Positions 29,832 through 39,896 of a stretch of 64,000 nt of DNA are shown one piece after another. Source of the DNA: CAWGYT01 sp963826795. Lineage in GTDB: Bacteria; Planctomycetota; Planctomycetia; Pirellulales; Pirellulaceae. The position numbers and the translations under genes were made by a program. The notes below the pieces were generated by a model, which was not told the origin of the DNA, made no database searches, and saw only the letters and a program-made list of their open reading frames with translations. How positions within the stretch are numbered: position 1 is the first letter of the stretch; every line of letters starts with the position of its first letter. The DNA is taken from the NCBI GenBank assembly GCA_963826795.1, contig CAWGYT010000027.1, positions 186,001-250,000 of the forward strand. Reading direction: 5' to 3'.

Positions 29832-32800
29832 CTATTGAGATATTAACTGCTTGAACAGTTCGTACTCGGCGGCCGCTTCGAACTTGCGATGGTCGTGAAC
29901 CAGCGCGCCGAAGGTGATGCGCATTGTCTTTCCCGGTGCGATTGTAATCGAACTGACTTCGCCCTGCTTCATGGCTTTCCGCCCAAACGGGTTGGACACA
30001 AAAGCACCATATTTGCGGTTGTGCCACCAACTTTCGCGGAAGTTGTTGGGGCTCGCCATCAGCATGATGCCGCCGGAACGCGGGCCGGTTCCCGAGTAGT
30101 CACACCAACTGGCCGGCTGGCCCCACGTCTGTTCGGCAGTCTGTTTGCCCGTCGAGCTGCGAATCAAGCCTCCGTTCTCCTCGGTGAAGGCAGTTGCCAC
30201 GCGCGCACCAAAGCCCATTTCTTCCTGATCGCCGAACGTAATCGCTTGTTGGCCAGCGCGAAACTCGGCGCTCCACACAAGCAGCCAGCCATGCGGCCGA
30301 GCCGTCAACGTGAAGTTGTTCGTCATCAGGCCTAGCGGCTGGCCATCACCCGTCATCAAGCGGCATTCGGTTGCAAACGTCAGACGTCCGTCGGCGATCG
30401 TCGGAGCGGATACGAATCTTAGATGTTCCATCGCCGCTTTATTCCGCCAGAAGTCCTGACCGTTGATGTCGCCGAATGCCAGCCAGATTCCCGGATGCAG
30501 CTGCTCGTGGTCAAGCGCGTCAACACCTTTGACCGGCGGATGATTGCGAGTCACCTGCAGGCCACTCACAAGCCGAGCGTTCGCGAAATAGGGACGCAGG
30601 ATCTTGCCGTCGCGAAAGACAAAATCGACGATGGGCTTGCCGTGCAGTGAAATTCGAAGTTGCTTTTCCTGTTCTTCAACATGGAAACCCGTCTCGGGCG
30701 AAGCGGTATCTGAGGTGGCCGTTTCCGAGTCGGAGGCAGCCGGCGCAAGCGGTGTTCGCATGGAAAGCAGAAATGTCGCCAGGTCGGCCACTTGCTGCGG
30801 AGTCAGTGACTCTGCCATATCGGGCATCGCGGAAGCCGCGCTGGTGCGTTCGCTCTTCGATCAGTGACTTCGGGATGTCGACTTGTTCCCCGCTAGACTG
30901 TCCGAGTGACAACATCAGGCCGCTTTCTTCCAACAGCACGCCGGAATACACCTGACCGGCGTCGGTGACGACGGTCAGTTGATTGAATCCTTCCGTGATG
31001 ATCTCACTGGGATCGACAATTGACTGCACGATGTGCGGTGCGTTGGATCGCAAGCCGATGTTGCTGAGGTTTGGGCCGAAACCATTTGTTTTTGCGTCCA
31101 GGCTATGGCATTTAAAGCAGCCGGCTCCGCGCGAGTGCCGAAACAACAACTCACCGCGCTCGCGATTCCCTTGCTCCAATAGCGCTAACGCGGCATCGGT
31201 TGTCGCCTTGGAACCGTTGGGCTTAAGGGGCAACGGAGCAACCGCGACGATGTAGTTGACCATGCTACCGCCATCGCCATCGTCTGTGTTGCCGCCAAGC
31301 CGGATGGGTCCTGCGGTGAATGTTCGACCGTAAAATGTGAACTTCGCACCCTCTGTGATCGCCGCCGTAAACGACTCCCGCTCAAAACTGTTGGCCAACC
31401 ACGCGGGCGGCTTCTCCTGCCGCGCGTCGATGCCGACCCACACGCGAACCGGCGCGATCGCTTCGGCGGTGAGCCATTCTTCTCCGCGCGAACTTTCGTC
31501 GCTGTTTGCGGTCTGTATCAGGTCGCAGCCTGCCAATTCAGGTGGAATGTCATTCAATCGATAGTTGCGGTCGACATAAGTCGGGTTCCCGATTGCAAAA
31601 CCTCCGGGTAGCACCCTATACGCCTTTTTGCCTCGAGCCTTCAAATCCCGAATCGCTGCGACGGAACTCGCGGACGAGACGTCTTCTTCGATGCCCGATG
31701 CTTCCGCCAGGGATCGCCCTTTGATTGTCGGCCTCGAGGCCTGCTCCATCTTTGATAGCCAGAATTCGGCGATTTGCCGGACAGCGGAGTCGGCTTCACC
31801 GCTCAGCCAAAGATTGCACTTCGGCTCGAGTCAACGCCTGTGTTTCCAGCAGCGACAGCAGCGCGGCCCGGCGCACGGCACCACGCGGGTCTGACAGCAG
31901 TGCCCGTCGCGCAGCGACAGAGCTGAGACCTCGCAACGCTTGCCATCCTGCATAAAAGATGGTCTCATCGGATTCGCGTTCAAGCAGGTTTAGTAGGTCG
32001 GGAACGAGCTCCGATTGATGAGCCTCGTGGAGGGCTTGAACCGCAGCGAAACGCACGCGGGGTTCCGCGTGTCGCAGCGCGATTCGCATGCAGTCAGCAA
32101 GTCGATCCGTCTGCCGAAACTGGTTCGCGCGATAGGCCAGAATCCTCACGGCTTGGACCTGACGGTTGAGCGTCGCGCTGTTCTCAGCTTGCAGCGCAGC
32201 TTGCAGCAGTTCCGCAAGCGAGCTCGCAGCCGGCATGCGCCCTAGCGACCAGATCGTCCACGTTTCCTGATTCTCGGTGAGTCGGTTGTCCGACAGCCGT
32301 CTTAGAATTTGCGCCGCGACGGCAGCTCCACGACGGACCAATTCGTCCTGCGCGTTAATGCGACGCACGGGGAGCGGGCTATCGAATTCCTCGACCAGTT
32401 CGTCGACCGAGTATTCTTCGAGCGGTATCGACGGCCGGATGGCCTTGGCCGGCGGCGCGTCTTCCAACGCGATTCGAAAGACGCGGCCTTCGTTGATGAG
32501 TTGGCCGTCTTCCCACTCGGCACCATAGCCGCTGCTCCATCCTAGTATCCACAATGCGCCATCGGGACCGAACTCAAGATCCGTTGAATTCCCCTTGCTC
32601 ATGTAGAGCTTGCCGTCGGGTGCCCAGTTCAGTCCATGCAACCCGTGCTCGAGGTTGCCGAGATCGGTGTATAGCTTGACGTACTCATCGGCTTCGTCAT
32701 CTCCGTCATGGTCACGCACGATCGTCAAGTCCGGCGCGTTCGCAATCCACAGGTCACGGCCATGCCACGCCAGGCCCTGAATCGCATTGAATCCCGTTGC

Positions 32801-33214
32801 AAAGACCTTCGTCTGATCCGCCTGCCCATCACCGTCGGTGTCGAGCACCATCACAACGCTGTCGCCTGGAGTCTCTGGTTGTGGTTTGCGATATTGCGGC
32901 CCCATGCCGACAAACAGCCGTCCCTTCGCATCAAACGCCATCGAGCAAGGTTGCCTCACCAGCGGCTCACTCGCGAATAATGTGACCTGAAAATGCGGGG
33001 GGACCTTCGGCAGCGAATGCAGGTCGGCGGACTTGTCCGTGAACTGGGCCATGGCCGTCGAGGAAGCGAGCGTAACCGCGAAACAAGCCGCGAAATATGC
33101 GAAAAACGCGAAATCCGGAGGATGTTGCGATTGATGATTGTCTGCTGGTTCCGAAATATCTCCAATCTCGACTGCACATTGAATTACTGATCCTCTTTGC
33201 AAGTCGTTAGTCAT
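29832..33214 (-). CDS. PVC-type beta-propeller/HEAT/cytochrome c protein with C-terminal PmoA-like (DUF6807) domain; deleted and frameshifted
   Basis: Three frames form one gene. Frame 1 (33214-31796): signal peptide, propeller start LPKVPPHFQVTLFASEPLVR and PCSMAFDAKGRLFVGMG, WAPDGKLYMSKGNS, then TDLEFGPDGALWILGWSSGY and HEAT repeats (RVRFAAVQALHEA). Frame 2 (about 31800-30840): the cytochrome c domain with GAGCFKCHSLDAKTNGFGPN. Frame 3 (about 30840-29832): AMPDMAESLTPQQVADLATF, then a DUF6807/PmoA-like domain (HPGIWLAFGDINGQDFWRNK). GNS to TDLEFG at about 32586 skips roughly 150-200 propeller residues present in relatives. Such exported proteins are thought to oxidise sugars with a haem; here the propeller is probably broken. 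Confidence 0.75.
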
Positions 33215-33260
33215 CGTGTTCTTTCGCATCTCTTGCATATTTCGCGGTTGTCTTCTCAGA

Positions 33261-34616
33261 TCAGACCTGCCAGCCTTCACGGTATTCACGCCGCAAGAAC
33301 TGATTGGCGGGCTCGTGATTGGTGAACACCATCTTGTTGGAATCCCAGAGCAGTATCTTCTGAGTGAGATCGTCGCGAAGCTGAGACCGCAGCGCAACGT
33401 TGCCCAAAAGCACGCCTTCTGTCAGCGGTCCCGCCCAGTCAAAGTTGGATCCAGCTTTCGGACCACCTTTGCAGGCGCGAATCCACTCGTCGTGGTGCCC
33501 TGGTGAACGATCCAATACTTCGGGCGGCGTTCCGTACTGTTTCGCTCGCTCTTCGGGGAACAGGTGCCAACCGTGGTCCCAATCAGTCAGGATCACTCCG
33601 TCGTCACCCACCAGCATCACGCCGTTGGCGGCCATGACATTGCCGTCTATCAGAACGTCCGGGCGCGGCGGTCGCAACCCGCCGTCGTGCCACTTGACGG
33701 TCACAGGCGGCATTGCGCCGCGAGCTGGAAAATGAAACGTCACCACCGAACCAAGCGGATATGATTCCTCGTTGACTCGCGTCGAGACGGCCTCGACACG
33801 GGTCGGCGCTTTCAACTTCAAGGCGCGGTAGACCGGATCGAAGTAATGACATCCCATGTCACCCAACGCACCCGTGCCGAAGTCCCACCAACCGCGCCAG
33901 TTGAACGGTGCATACGATGGGTGATACGGCCGCATTGGAGCCGGTCCGATCCACAAGTCCCAAGCCATCGTGTCAGGGACGGCTGGCCTATCGGCTGGGC
34001 GTGGAACTCCCTGCGGCCAGTATTCGCCATGCAGACCGCGCGAAGGTCGATCGGTCCAAATGTGAGCTTCGCGAATCGGCCCGATCGCGTTGTCCATGAC
34101 AAACTCTTGGACGATTCGCGTATCCTTGTCCGCTTGCGCTTGATTCCCCATCTGCGTCGCCACGCCCGCCTCGCGGGCCGCCTTCGCCAATTCCCGGGCT
34201 TCCCAAATCGAGTGCGTCAATGGCTTCTCGCAGTAGACGTGCTTGCCAAGACGAATCGCGGCCATCGAAGCGTGAAAGTGATGATGGTCCGGAGTCGACA
34301 CGATGACGGCATCGATCTTTGACTCCATTTCGGACAACATGACCCGATAGTCTTTGTATCGCTTTGCGCTCGGGAGTTTCTCGAATGCCTCAGCCGCACG
34401 TTGCCAGTCAACGTCGCACAGAGCCACGATGTTTTGCGACTCGGTTCCGCGGATATTGCTTCCCGCCCTGCCGCCAGCGCCGATACAGGCGATGTTCAGC
34501 TTTTCATTGGCCGCATAGGTTCGCGCCGAACCAGCGTGCAGAATCGTAAACGTGGCCGCCGATGTCCCGACGGCTTTCAGGAACTTACGACGATTGAGAT
34601 TGACATACGATGGCAT
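33261..34616 (-). CDS. Tat-exported Gfo/Idh/MocA-family oxidoreductase
   Basis: 451 residues from the ATG at 34616, preceded by GGAG. N-terminal twin-arginine signal LNRRKFLKAVGTSAATFTIL, then the NAD-binding Rossmann fold (LNIACIGAGGRAGSNIRG), the family motif CEKPLTHSIWEARELAKAA and WRGWWDFGTGALGDMGCHYF in the substrate domain, where the conserved Asp/His pair lies. Family members oxidise sugars or inositols. It is 46 bp upstream of the cytochrome c/propeller gene and likely its operon partner, a pairing frequent in planctomycetes. The frame extends to 34973, but that part has no signal and overlaps a sulfatase relic. Confidence 0.92.
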   Translation of the reverse strand: MPSYVNLNRRKFLKAVGTSAATFTILHAGSARTYAANEKLNIACIGAGGRAGSNIRGTESQNIVALCDVDWQRAAEAFEKLPSAKRYKDYRVMLSEMESKIDAVIVSTPDHHHFHASMAAIRLGKHVYCEKPLTHSIWEARELAKAAREAGVATQMGNQAQADKDTRIVQEFVMDNAIGPIREAHIWTDRPSRGLHGEYWPQGVPRPADRPAVPDTMAWDLWIGPAPMRPYHPSYAPFNWRGWWDFGTGALGDMGCHYFDPVYRALKLKAPTRVEAVSTRVNEESYPLGSVVTFHFPARGAMPPVTVKWHDGGLRPPRPDVLIDGNVMAANGVMLVGDDGVILTDWDHGWHLFPEERAKQYGTPPEVLDRSPGHHDEWIRACKGGPKAGSNFDWAGPLTEGVLLGNVALRSQLRDDLTQKILLWDSNKMVFTNHEPANQFLRREYREGWQV

Positions 34617-34745
34617 GATATCGACTCCGCGTCGTAAATGTTGGTTAAGCATGGCGCTTTGTTTGCTCTCGTGGCACTTGAGCAAGATTTTAATTGGCCT
34701 CGGTTGCCCATGCCACAGGGGATGTGCTGCCGTGTTGACTCGAGA

Positions 34746-34937
34746 ATGGGATCGCCGAACATCGTCTTTAGCTTGGCAGACGATGTTGGCCCGGAAGTGC
34801 TCGAGCGCCACGGCGGCTCGACGTATGCAACGCCGAATCTCAGCTAACTGGCAGCGGCCGGCGCGAGATTCGAACCCTGTTACGCCATGCGGGTCTGTCA
34901 TCCGACTGGCAAGTGCGTGATAAGCCTGCTGACGTAA
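34746..34937 (+). pseudogene. Sulfatase N-terminal relic
   Basis: The frame reads MGSPNIVFSLADDVGPEVLE then RHGGSTYATPNLS, a stop, and LAAAGARFEPCYAMRVCHPT. This matches the start of sulfatases (PNIVFILADDxG ... ATPNLDKLAAxGxRFE ... CxPTR). The catalytic motif has decayed to CHPTGK, an internal stop is present and the rest of the gene is gone. Opposite strand to the Gfo/Idh gene. Confidence 0.7.
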
Positions 34938-35135
34938 CTCATCCGGAGTGGGCGACGACGTGAATGCCCTCAATGGTAAGCGTGCCCGCGCGGGCGGTCA
35001 TCGCGAACAGACTTACAGCGGCCAGCATGCCGATGGCCCGTTTGAACGGGAAGGACAAGAGCGAACGTGATCGAGTCCGGGATCTGATTCTCATGTTGAA
35101 TTTGTGTTCTGATCGGAGTTTAAGAAAGCAAACGA

Positions 35136-35636
35136 CTAGCGGCGCCACGTCAGCGTGACGACCGGCTTTTCGGCAAGCGTCATGGTTACGACCTTCCCGT
35201 TAAAGGCAATCGACAGGTCGCGCGGCTCGGTCCGCGGGTTTGCCGCCACCAACACGAAACTGCCGACCGGGTTTGTCGACGCGACATTCGGTGGAAGTTG
35301 GGTGGATCCCGATGTTGCGATTCGCACCGCGCCAGGTTGGATGAACTTCATGAATTGACCGTAAATGTAATCGTCCGCTCGGTAGTCGGTCTGAAACGAC
35401 TCGCGGTTGAGCGTCGACATGGCCACCGGCTTGCCTTCGTACAAGTGGAATGCGCTGCCATCGACATACTGTGCCGCTTGCGGATCGCCGCGCCGGCTCC
35501 AGTTGGCCCGAAGCGGTGGGAAGAGAAGCAAATCCGTCTCGTCTTCTACCAACAACACGCTGCGAGGCGGCAAGTGCCGAATTCTGCGGCGAATTCGTCG
35601 TTCCTTTCTCGCGCTCGGGATCGGGCGCCGGCACAT
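35136..35636 (-). pseudogene. GH30-type glycosidase, C-terminal relic
   Basis: From about 35486 the frame reads DPQAAQYVDGSAFHLYEGKP and VAMSTL, then jumps to ADDYIYGQFMKFIQPGAVRI, ASTNPVGSFVLVAANPRTEP and ends VVTLTWRR. These are the late barrel segment and the C-terminal beta domain of GH30 glucosylceramidase-like enzymes. About 80-100 residues that should lie between them, including the nucleophile Glu region, are missing, and the N-terminal barrel is absent. Upstream residues of this frame are not GH30-like. Confidence 0.6.
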
Positions 35637-35654
35637 AGCGTGGTCGCTTCCATA

Positions 35655-35775
35655 CGTAATCGAGACCGCTCAACCGTGAGACGGTGACGCGTCATCTGAA
35701 GGAAGCATCAAAACCGGCCAAAGCGCCCACCGGGTGTGAGGATCGTGCTGACGGTTCAAAACCGGCCAAACCGCC
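35655..35775 (+). mobile_element. Possible IS21 IstA fragment
   Basis: Two frames give RNRDRSTV and TVTRHLKEASKPAKAPTGCE followed by a second unit DGSKPAKPPST. IstA proteins of planctomycete IS21 elements carry such a helix-turn-helix end followed by repeated Pro/Thr/Ser linkers. Very short, and recognised by pattern only. Confidence 0.28.
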
Positions 35776-35781
35776 GTCAAC

Positions 35782-36035
35782 TCAGTTGGTCGAGTCGATG
35801 CCGCTCGTTCGAGTCGTTGTCCCGACTGCCAGCGGCGGGGCTGCGGACAAGTAGCCCATCGCAGCGCAGGAGTGACATGTGCAGTCGCGGTAATGAACGT
35901 AAGACATTGGCGCAGGAACGCAGTATTTGCAATTCACCCTGCAGCCAGAATAGCGGCGGTACGCAGGGCGCAACCCACGGCAAGTGCCGTCAGCAACAGC
36001 CCAACCGGACACAGCCAATGTCTTGCTCTAGCCAT
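35782..36035 (-). CDS. Small Cys-rich lipoprotein, frameshifted
   Basis: From the ATG at 36035 the frame gives a lipoprotein signal MARARHWLCPVGLLLTALAV with lipobox ALAVGCA. The next frame continues PAYRRYSGCRVNCKYCVPAP and YVHYRDCTCHSCAAMGY. One C missing from TGCGCCCTGCG near 35965 would join them as VGCAPAYRR. The product, about 84 residues, has a CxxxCxxC and a CxCxxC motif, suggesting a metal-binding or disulfide-rich surface protein. It lies 67 bp downstream of a TolC-type gene in the same direction, so a role in metal efflux is plausible (inference). Confidence 0.55.
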
Positions 36036-36102
36036 GCTTCGCCCTTTGTCTGCGTCATATGAATCGTCAGCAAACTTTACGATCTTGGTCTCGTGGAGCC
36101 GA

Positions 36103-37531
36103 TCATTCGGACGGCGGCATCGGTTGTGGCACCGCGACCGACTCGGGAACCGCCTCGCTTATCTGGACGGAGAAACCTCCCACGACGCGTTCTAGTTCCG
36201 CCAGAGTTTGTCGAAAGGATGCTTCCAACTGTCGGAAGGTGACTTCGTAACGCAGTAGCTGCCTCCAATTGTCGATCAACTGCATAAAGTCGACTTCCCC
36301 GACGTTGTAGGCTTGGCTGGAAACTTCGAAAGTCTGCCGTGCCTTTGGCAAAATGTCTTCTCGAAAAAGGTCCAACATGTTTTGCTGGCTTTTGGCCTGC
36401 GCAAAGAGATCGGCCACTTCTTCGAGAGTGCCGTCAGGCAGGGAGTCATACGTGCGGGCCGAAGAAACTGCCTTTGCTTCGGCAGTACGTACGGAGGAAT
36501 CTAGTCGCTTCTGGTAAATCGGAAGGAGTGACGCCGGCCGTAAGTAACAAGGAATCGCGTCCGTTGGCAACGGGGCTGAGTCCGGCGTTCGCCACATCAA
36601 TCCAAGAGAGGCCAAGCGTCAAGTCCGGTTTGTAATCCAGGCGTGCCAATTCCACGGAACGTCGGTCCCGTTCGAGGGAAGCCAGTTGGGCATGAAGTTC
36701 AGGTCGAGCTGCAATGGCTTGCGCCTGTAGCGCGTCGAGATCCTGGGGAGCCTGTTCAGGCGGGAGCCGGTCGAGGGCTCGCAGTTGTGTTTGAGGAGCC
36801 ACGTGTAAGATTTGGGCGAGTCTCGCTCGACCGCTTTCCAGCTGTTGACGTAGCTGGATCAATTCCTTTTCGACATTCGAGATCTCGAGCTCCGCCCGCA
36901 CGACGTCTTGCTGACTCGTGCGACCCGCCATGTACCGGGTGTTGGCGACGTCGCGTATATCGCCTAGTAGCCGCTGCTCCGCCTCCGTCACGGAAATCGC
37001 GTGCTGTATATAGTACAGCTCGTAATATGCCCGTTTGACTTTCGCGATCGTTGCCAATTCGGTCGCGGCCAAGCGGGCACGCGCTACATTGGTTTGTGCC
37101 TCGGCTACGTTGGCTCGCGACCCGAGTTTTCCAAACCAGTGAAACCTCTGGCTCGCCGATAAAATCAAGTCCTGCGGACCGGCGGCTGTCTGCACTTGCT
37201 CTGGTTGAACGGTGACGTTCAACATGGGATCTGGAAGACTCGCGGCCACGGGAACCTGGTGAGCGAAGGCCTCAACGTTCTTTCGAGCCGCTTGGATGTC
37301 TGGATTTTGTTGCAAGGCAAATCGAATGTACTCCTCGACGGCGTGTGATCCCTCAAGTTCGGAGACCACCGGATTGACGAATTCTTCGGGTGAGTCCAAC
37401 GGTGCGTACATGGCTCGATGGACAGCACGCGAAACTTGAGCGAATTCCGGATCACGCGTTTGATGTGCGGTCCTACAGCCGGCTAGTAATGCAATCATCG
37501 CTTCGACGTGTGTGGTTGCCCGCCTGGCCAT
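36103..37531 (-). CDS. TolC-family outer membrane efflux lipoprotein, frameshifted
   Basis: The first frame from the ATG at 37531 has a lipoprotein-like signal (AMIALLAGC) and the repeated TolC helices: FALQQNPDIQAARKNVEAFA, QRFHWFGKLGSRANVAEAQT and TRYMAGRTSQQDVVRAELEI. It reaches SLLLTAGVTP near 36535, where the other frame continues LPIYQKRLDSSVRTAEAKAV to the end (ERVVGGFSVQISEAVPE). Deleting one C from ACTCCTTCC restores VTLPIYQKR. Restored length is about 475 residues, normal for the family. No RND or MFP partner lies next to it; only the Cys-rich lipoprotein follows. Confidence 0.85.
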
Positions 37532-38432
37532 CCGAGGCTTCCTTGAGCGCAATAGTCGAAATCGGTACCTCCCTGAGTATCGGGCGAACCCCTTCCATCG
37601 AACCACTTCGTAGCTTGGAGTCGTTCGTTGGACTTGATGTGGCCGGTTCGGTTTTAGCGGTTCATCCGGATTGGCTGGTCGCAGACACGGTCCTATCGAC
37701 CGGCGCCGGGAAGAAGATGCTGGACACTTCAACCGCCGGCAGGCGTCTTATTATCCAGCGTTTCGTCGATCTACGGCCAATCAGATTGGGGGTCGGGGCT
37801 TGGCAGATCAGTCATGGCTTAGTGCCTTGGTACGTGCGACGTCCGCTCCAGGTCCTGAGGAGGGCAGCACCGGTACCAAGGCGGCGATGGTTGCCATCAC
37901 CCAGGGCCGTATTCGCTGAGCGTCCCCTTTCCTTGCTCTCGGTTTTACGATTCTCTGTTGATGTTCGTCGCGTCGGTCGGTTGGATCCAACTCACTTGCG
38001 GGACGCGTCGCGCCTTGTTGACGTTTCCCGGCGTGCACCTCTCGACACAGCCTATTCCGGCCGTGGGAATCTCAAAACCACTTGGATTGCTCGGACCTAC
38101 TGCAGCTCCTTGCTCTTCGATGCTCGAGACGTGGGGCCGTCAGCTGGAGACTCTGGTGGTTCGTGCTGGGCCGTGGCAGGCCTTGCGAAAGCGAGAAGAA
38201 ACCGACTCGTCACGGCAATTGCCGTCGTGCTGTTCTTGCGCCTGATCTTGTCTGTAACACACATCCGCGAATACGGCCGCACCAGATCCGCCGAATTGGC
38301 TCATTCGATGACTTCTCCGTTGGGCTTGCTACCGGGTCGGCTGAAACCGCGCTGCCCTCAAAAAGCACTTAGCAACTCGTTTAACACTCGACGATTGCCG
38401 AATGAGAAAGGCGGCGGATAAGACAGGCTGGG
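37532..38432. other. About 0.9 kb without a convincing gene
   Basis: A 343-residue plus-strand frame crosses this stretch but has no domain, overlaps the TolC gene and has shadow-like composition. On the minus strand a short piece near 38282-38120 resembles a signal peptide (RFLLAFARPATAQ) and one near 37900 resembles a membrane helix (PWVMATIAALVPVLP). It may be a decayed gene. Confidence 0.4.
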
Positions 38433-39896
38433 TTACGCGGTTGGCTTCTGTTCCAACGTCGCGGACCGTTCGACAGACATCCCGAGTGCTTCCAAGCGGG
38501 CGCGGAGCGTTGTGCGGGTGATGCCGAGTCGCTTGGCCGCCTGCGTAAGATTGCCGTCGGTGTGCTTGAGAACTTCGGCAAATATCTGACGTTCGGCAAC
38601 GCTGACTAGTTCGTGGTGGATTTCGTTAGATCCGTCCTGCAGTCGCTGGCGCGTGAGCTGCGCGAAATCTAAACTCGGCGTCTTTGTTTCCGCCTCCGTC
38701 CCAGCTGTGCTGGTTGATGTCTCTGTGTACAGGAAATCGGGAAGGTTCGCAGGTACGATCACGGGACCCGTGGCTTCGAGTAAGGCACGCCTCAGGACGC
38801 TTTGTAGTTCGCGCACGTTTCCGGCCCAGCGGTAACGCATCAGCAGGTCCATCGCTTTGGGATCGATGCCGGTGATGTCCTTGCTCAACTCGTGGGCGAA
38901 GCGACGAAGAAAGTAGTTCACCAGAAGCCGAATATCGTTTCCGCGTTCACGCAGCGGCGGCAAGTGGATCGCGTAGACGTTCAGCCGGTAATACAGGTCG
39001 CTGCGAAACTTCTTCTCCTCAATCGCCTTCGCCAGATCGCGATTGGTGGCGGCGATCAGCCGAGCGTTGGTGCGAATCGTCTCGTTCCCGCCGACCCGTT
39101 CGAACGTTTGGTCCTGCAGCACACGCAGAATCTTCGTCTGCATCATCGGCGACATGTCGCCAATTTCGTCCAGGAACAATGTGCCCTCGTTACACATTTC
39201 AAATTTGCCGATGCGTTTGCGATCCGCTCCGGTGAATGCGCCCTTCTCGTGCCCAAACAGCTCGCTCTCCAGCAGCTGTTCCGGAATGGCGGCGCAGTTG
39301 ATGGCTAGAAATCGGCTCTTCGATCGGGAGCTGTAGTGATAGATCGCCCGCGCGATCACTTCCTTGCCCGTACCGCTCTCACCAAGAATCAGCACGGTGA
39401 CGTCCTGCTTAGCGACGCGTCCGATCGACCGATAGACGTCTTGCATTGCGGGGCATTGCCCAATCAGCACATCCGCGGATAAGTCGTCCAGTTCGTGGTT
39501 CAAGCGATCATCCGCCAGCACGGCCGGCACCCGCATCAGGCGACTTGTTTCGGCGGCATTTTCGACGATCGGGATTAGCGTGTCGGGGTCCAGTGGCTTG
39601 AGCACGTACTCGAATGCGCCTCGCAGCGTCGCTTCGATGGCCGTGGCGGCCGTGCCGTAGCCAGTCATCAAGATGATGGGCACCTTCGCATCGACCCGGT
39701 GAAGCTTTTCGAAAAGTTCCAGGCCCGACATTTCAGGCAAGCGAATGTCACACAGCACAACATCGGGAATCGCTGCGAGAAAAGCGTCGATTCCACTTTG
39801 AGCATCCGTGCAAGCTGTGACTTCGTAGTCCGGAAACGCGACACGAATCGTCTCCAAGATGAGAGGTTCGTCGTCGATCACTAACAGGCTGGTCAC
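38433..39896 (-). CDS. Sigma54-dependent response regulator, NtrC family
   Basis: 487 residues. Receiver domain 1-120 (LLVIDDEPLILETIR, phospho-acceptor Asp in VVLCDIRLPEMSG, Lys in VLKPLD). The AAA+ domain has Walker A LGESGTGKE, the sigma54-contact loop KGAFTGADRKR, Walker B LFLDEIGDMS and the arginine-finger region. A Fis-type helix-turn-helix ends the protein (GNLTQAAKRLGITRTTLRAR). It activates sigma54 promoters when phosphorylated. It lies directly after the hybrid kinase with no gap, so the kinase is its likely partner. Two sigma54-type promoters are present upstream of the divergent csrA cluster. Confidence 0.95.
   Translation of the reverse strand: MTSLLVIDDEPLILETIRVAFPDYEVTACTDAQSGIDAFLAAIPDVVLCDIRLPEMSGLELFEKLHRVDAKVPIILMTGYGTAATAIEATLRGAFEYVLKPLDPDTLIPIVENAAETSRLMRVPAVLADDRLNHELDDLSADVLIGQCPAMQDVYRSIGRVAKQDVTVLILGESGTGKEVIARAIYHYSSRSKSRFLAINCAAIPEQLLESELFGHEKGAFTGADRKRIGKFEMCNEGTLFLDEIGDMSPMMQTKILRVLQDQTFERVGGNETIRTNARLIAATNRDLAKAIEEKKFRSDLYYRLNVYAIHLPPLRERGNDIRLLVNYFLRRFAHELSKDITGIDPKAMDLLMRYRWAGNVRELQSVLRRALLEATGPVIVPANLPDFLYTETSTSTAGTEAETKTPSLDFAQLTRQRLQDGSNEIHHELVSVAERQIFAEVLKHTDGNLTQAAKRLGITRTTLRARLEALGMSVERSATLEQKPTA

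Noticed and set aside
34939..35148. Small exported protein (signal-like AIGMLAAVSLFAMTARAG)
   Set aside because: Only a signal-like stretch plus a dozen residues, with no ribosome site; probably decayed DNA beside the GH30 relic.
37390..38421. 343-residue plus-strand frame
   Set aside because: No domain or signal, overlaps the TolC gene antisense, and its composition looks like a shadow frame of GC-rich DNA.
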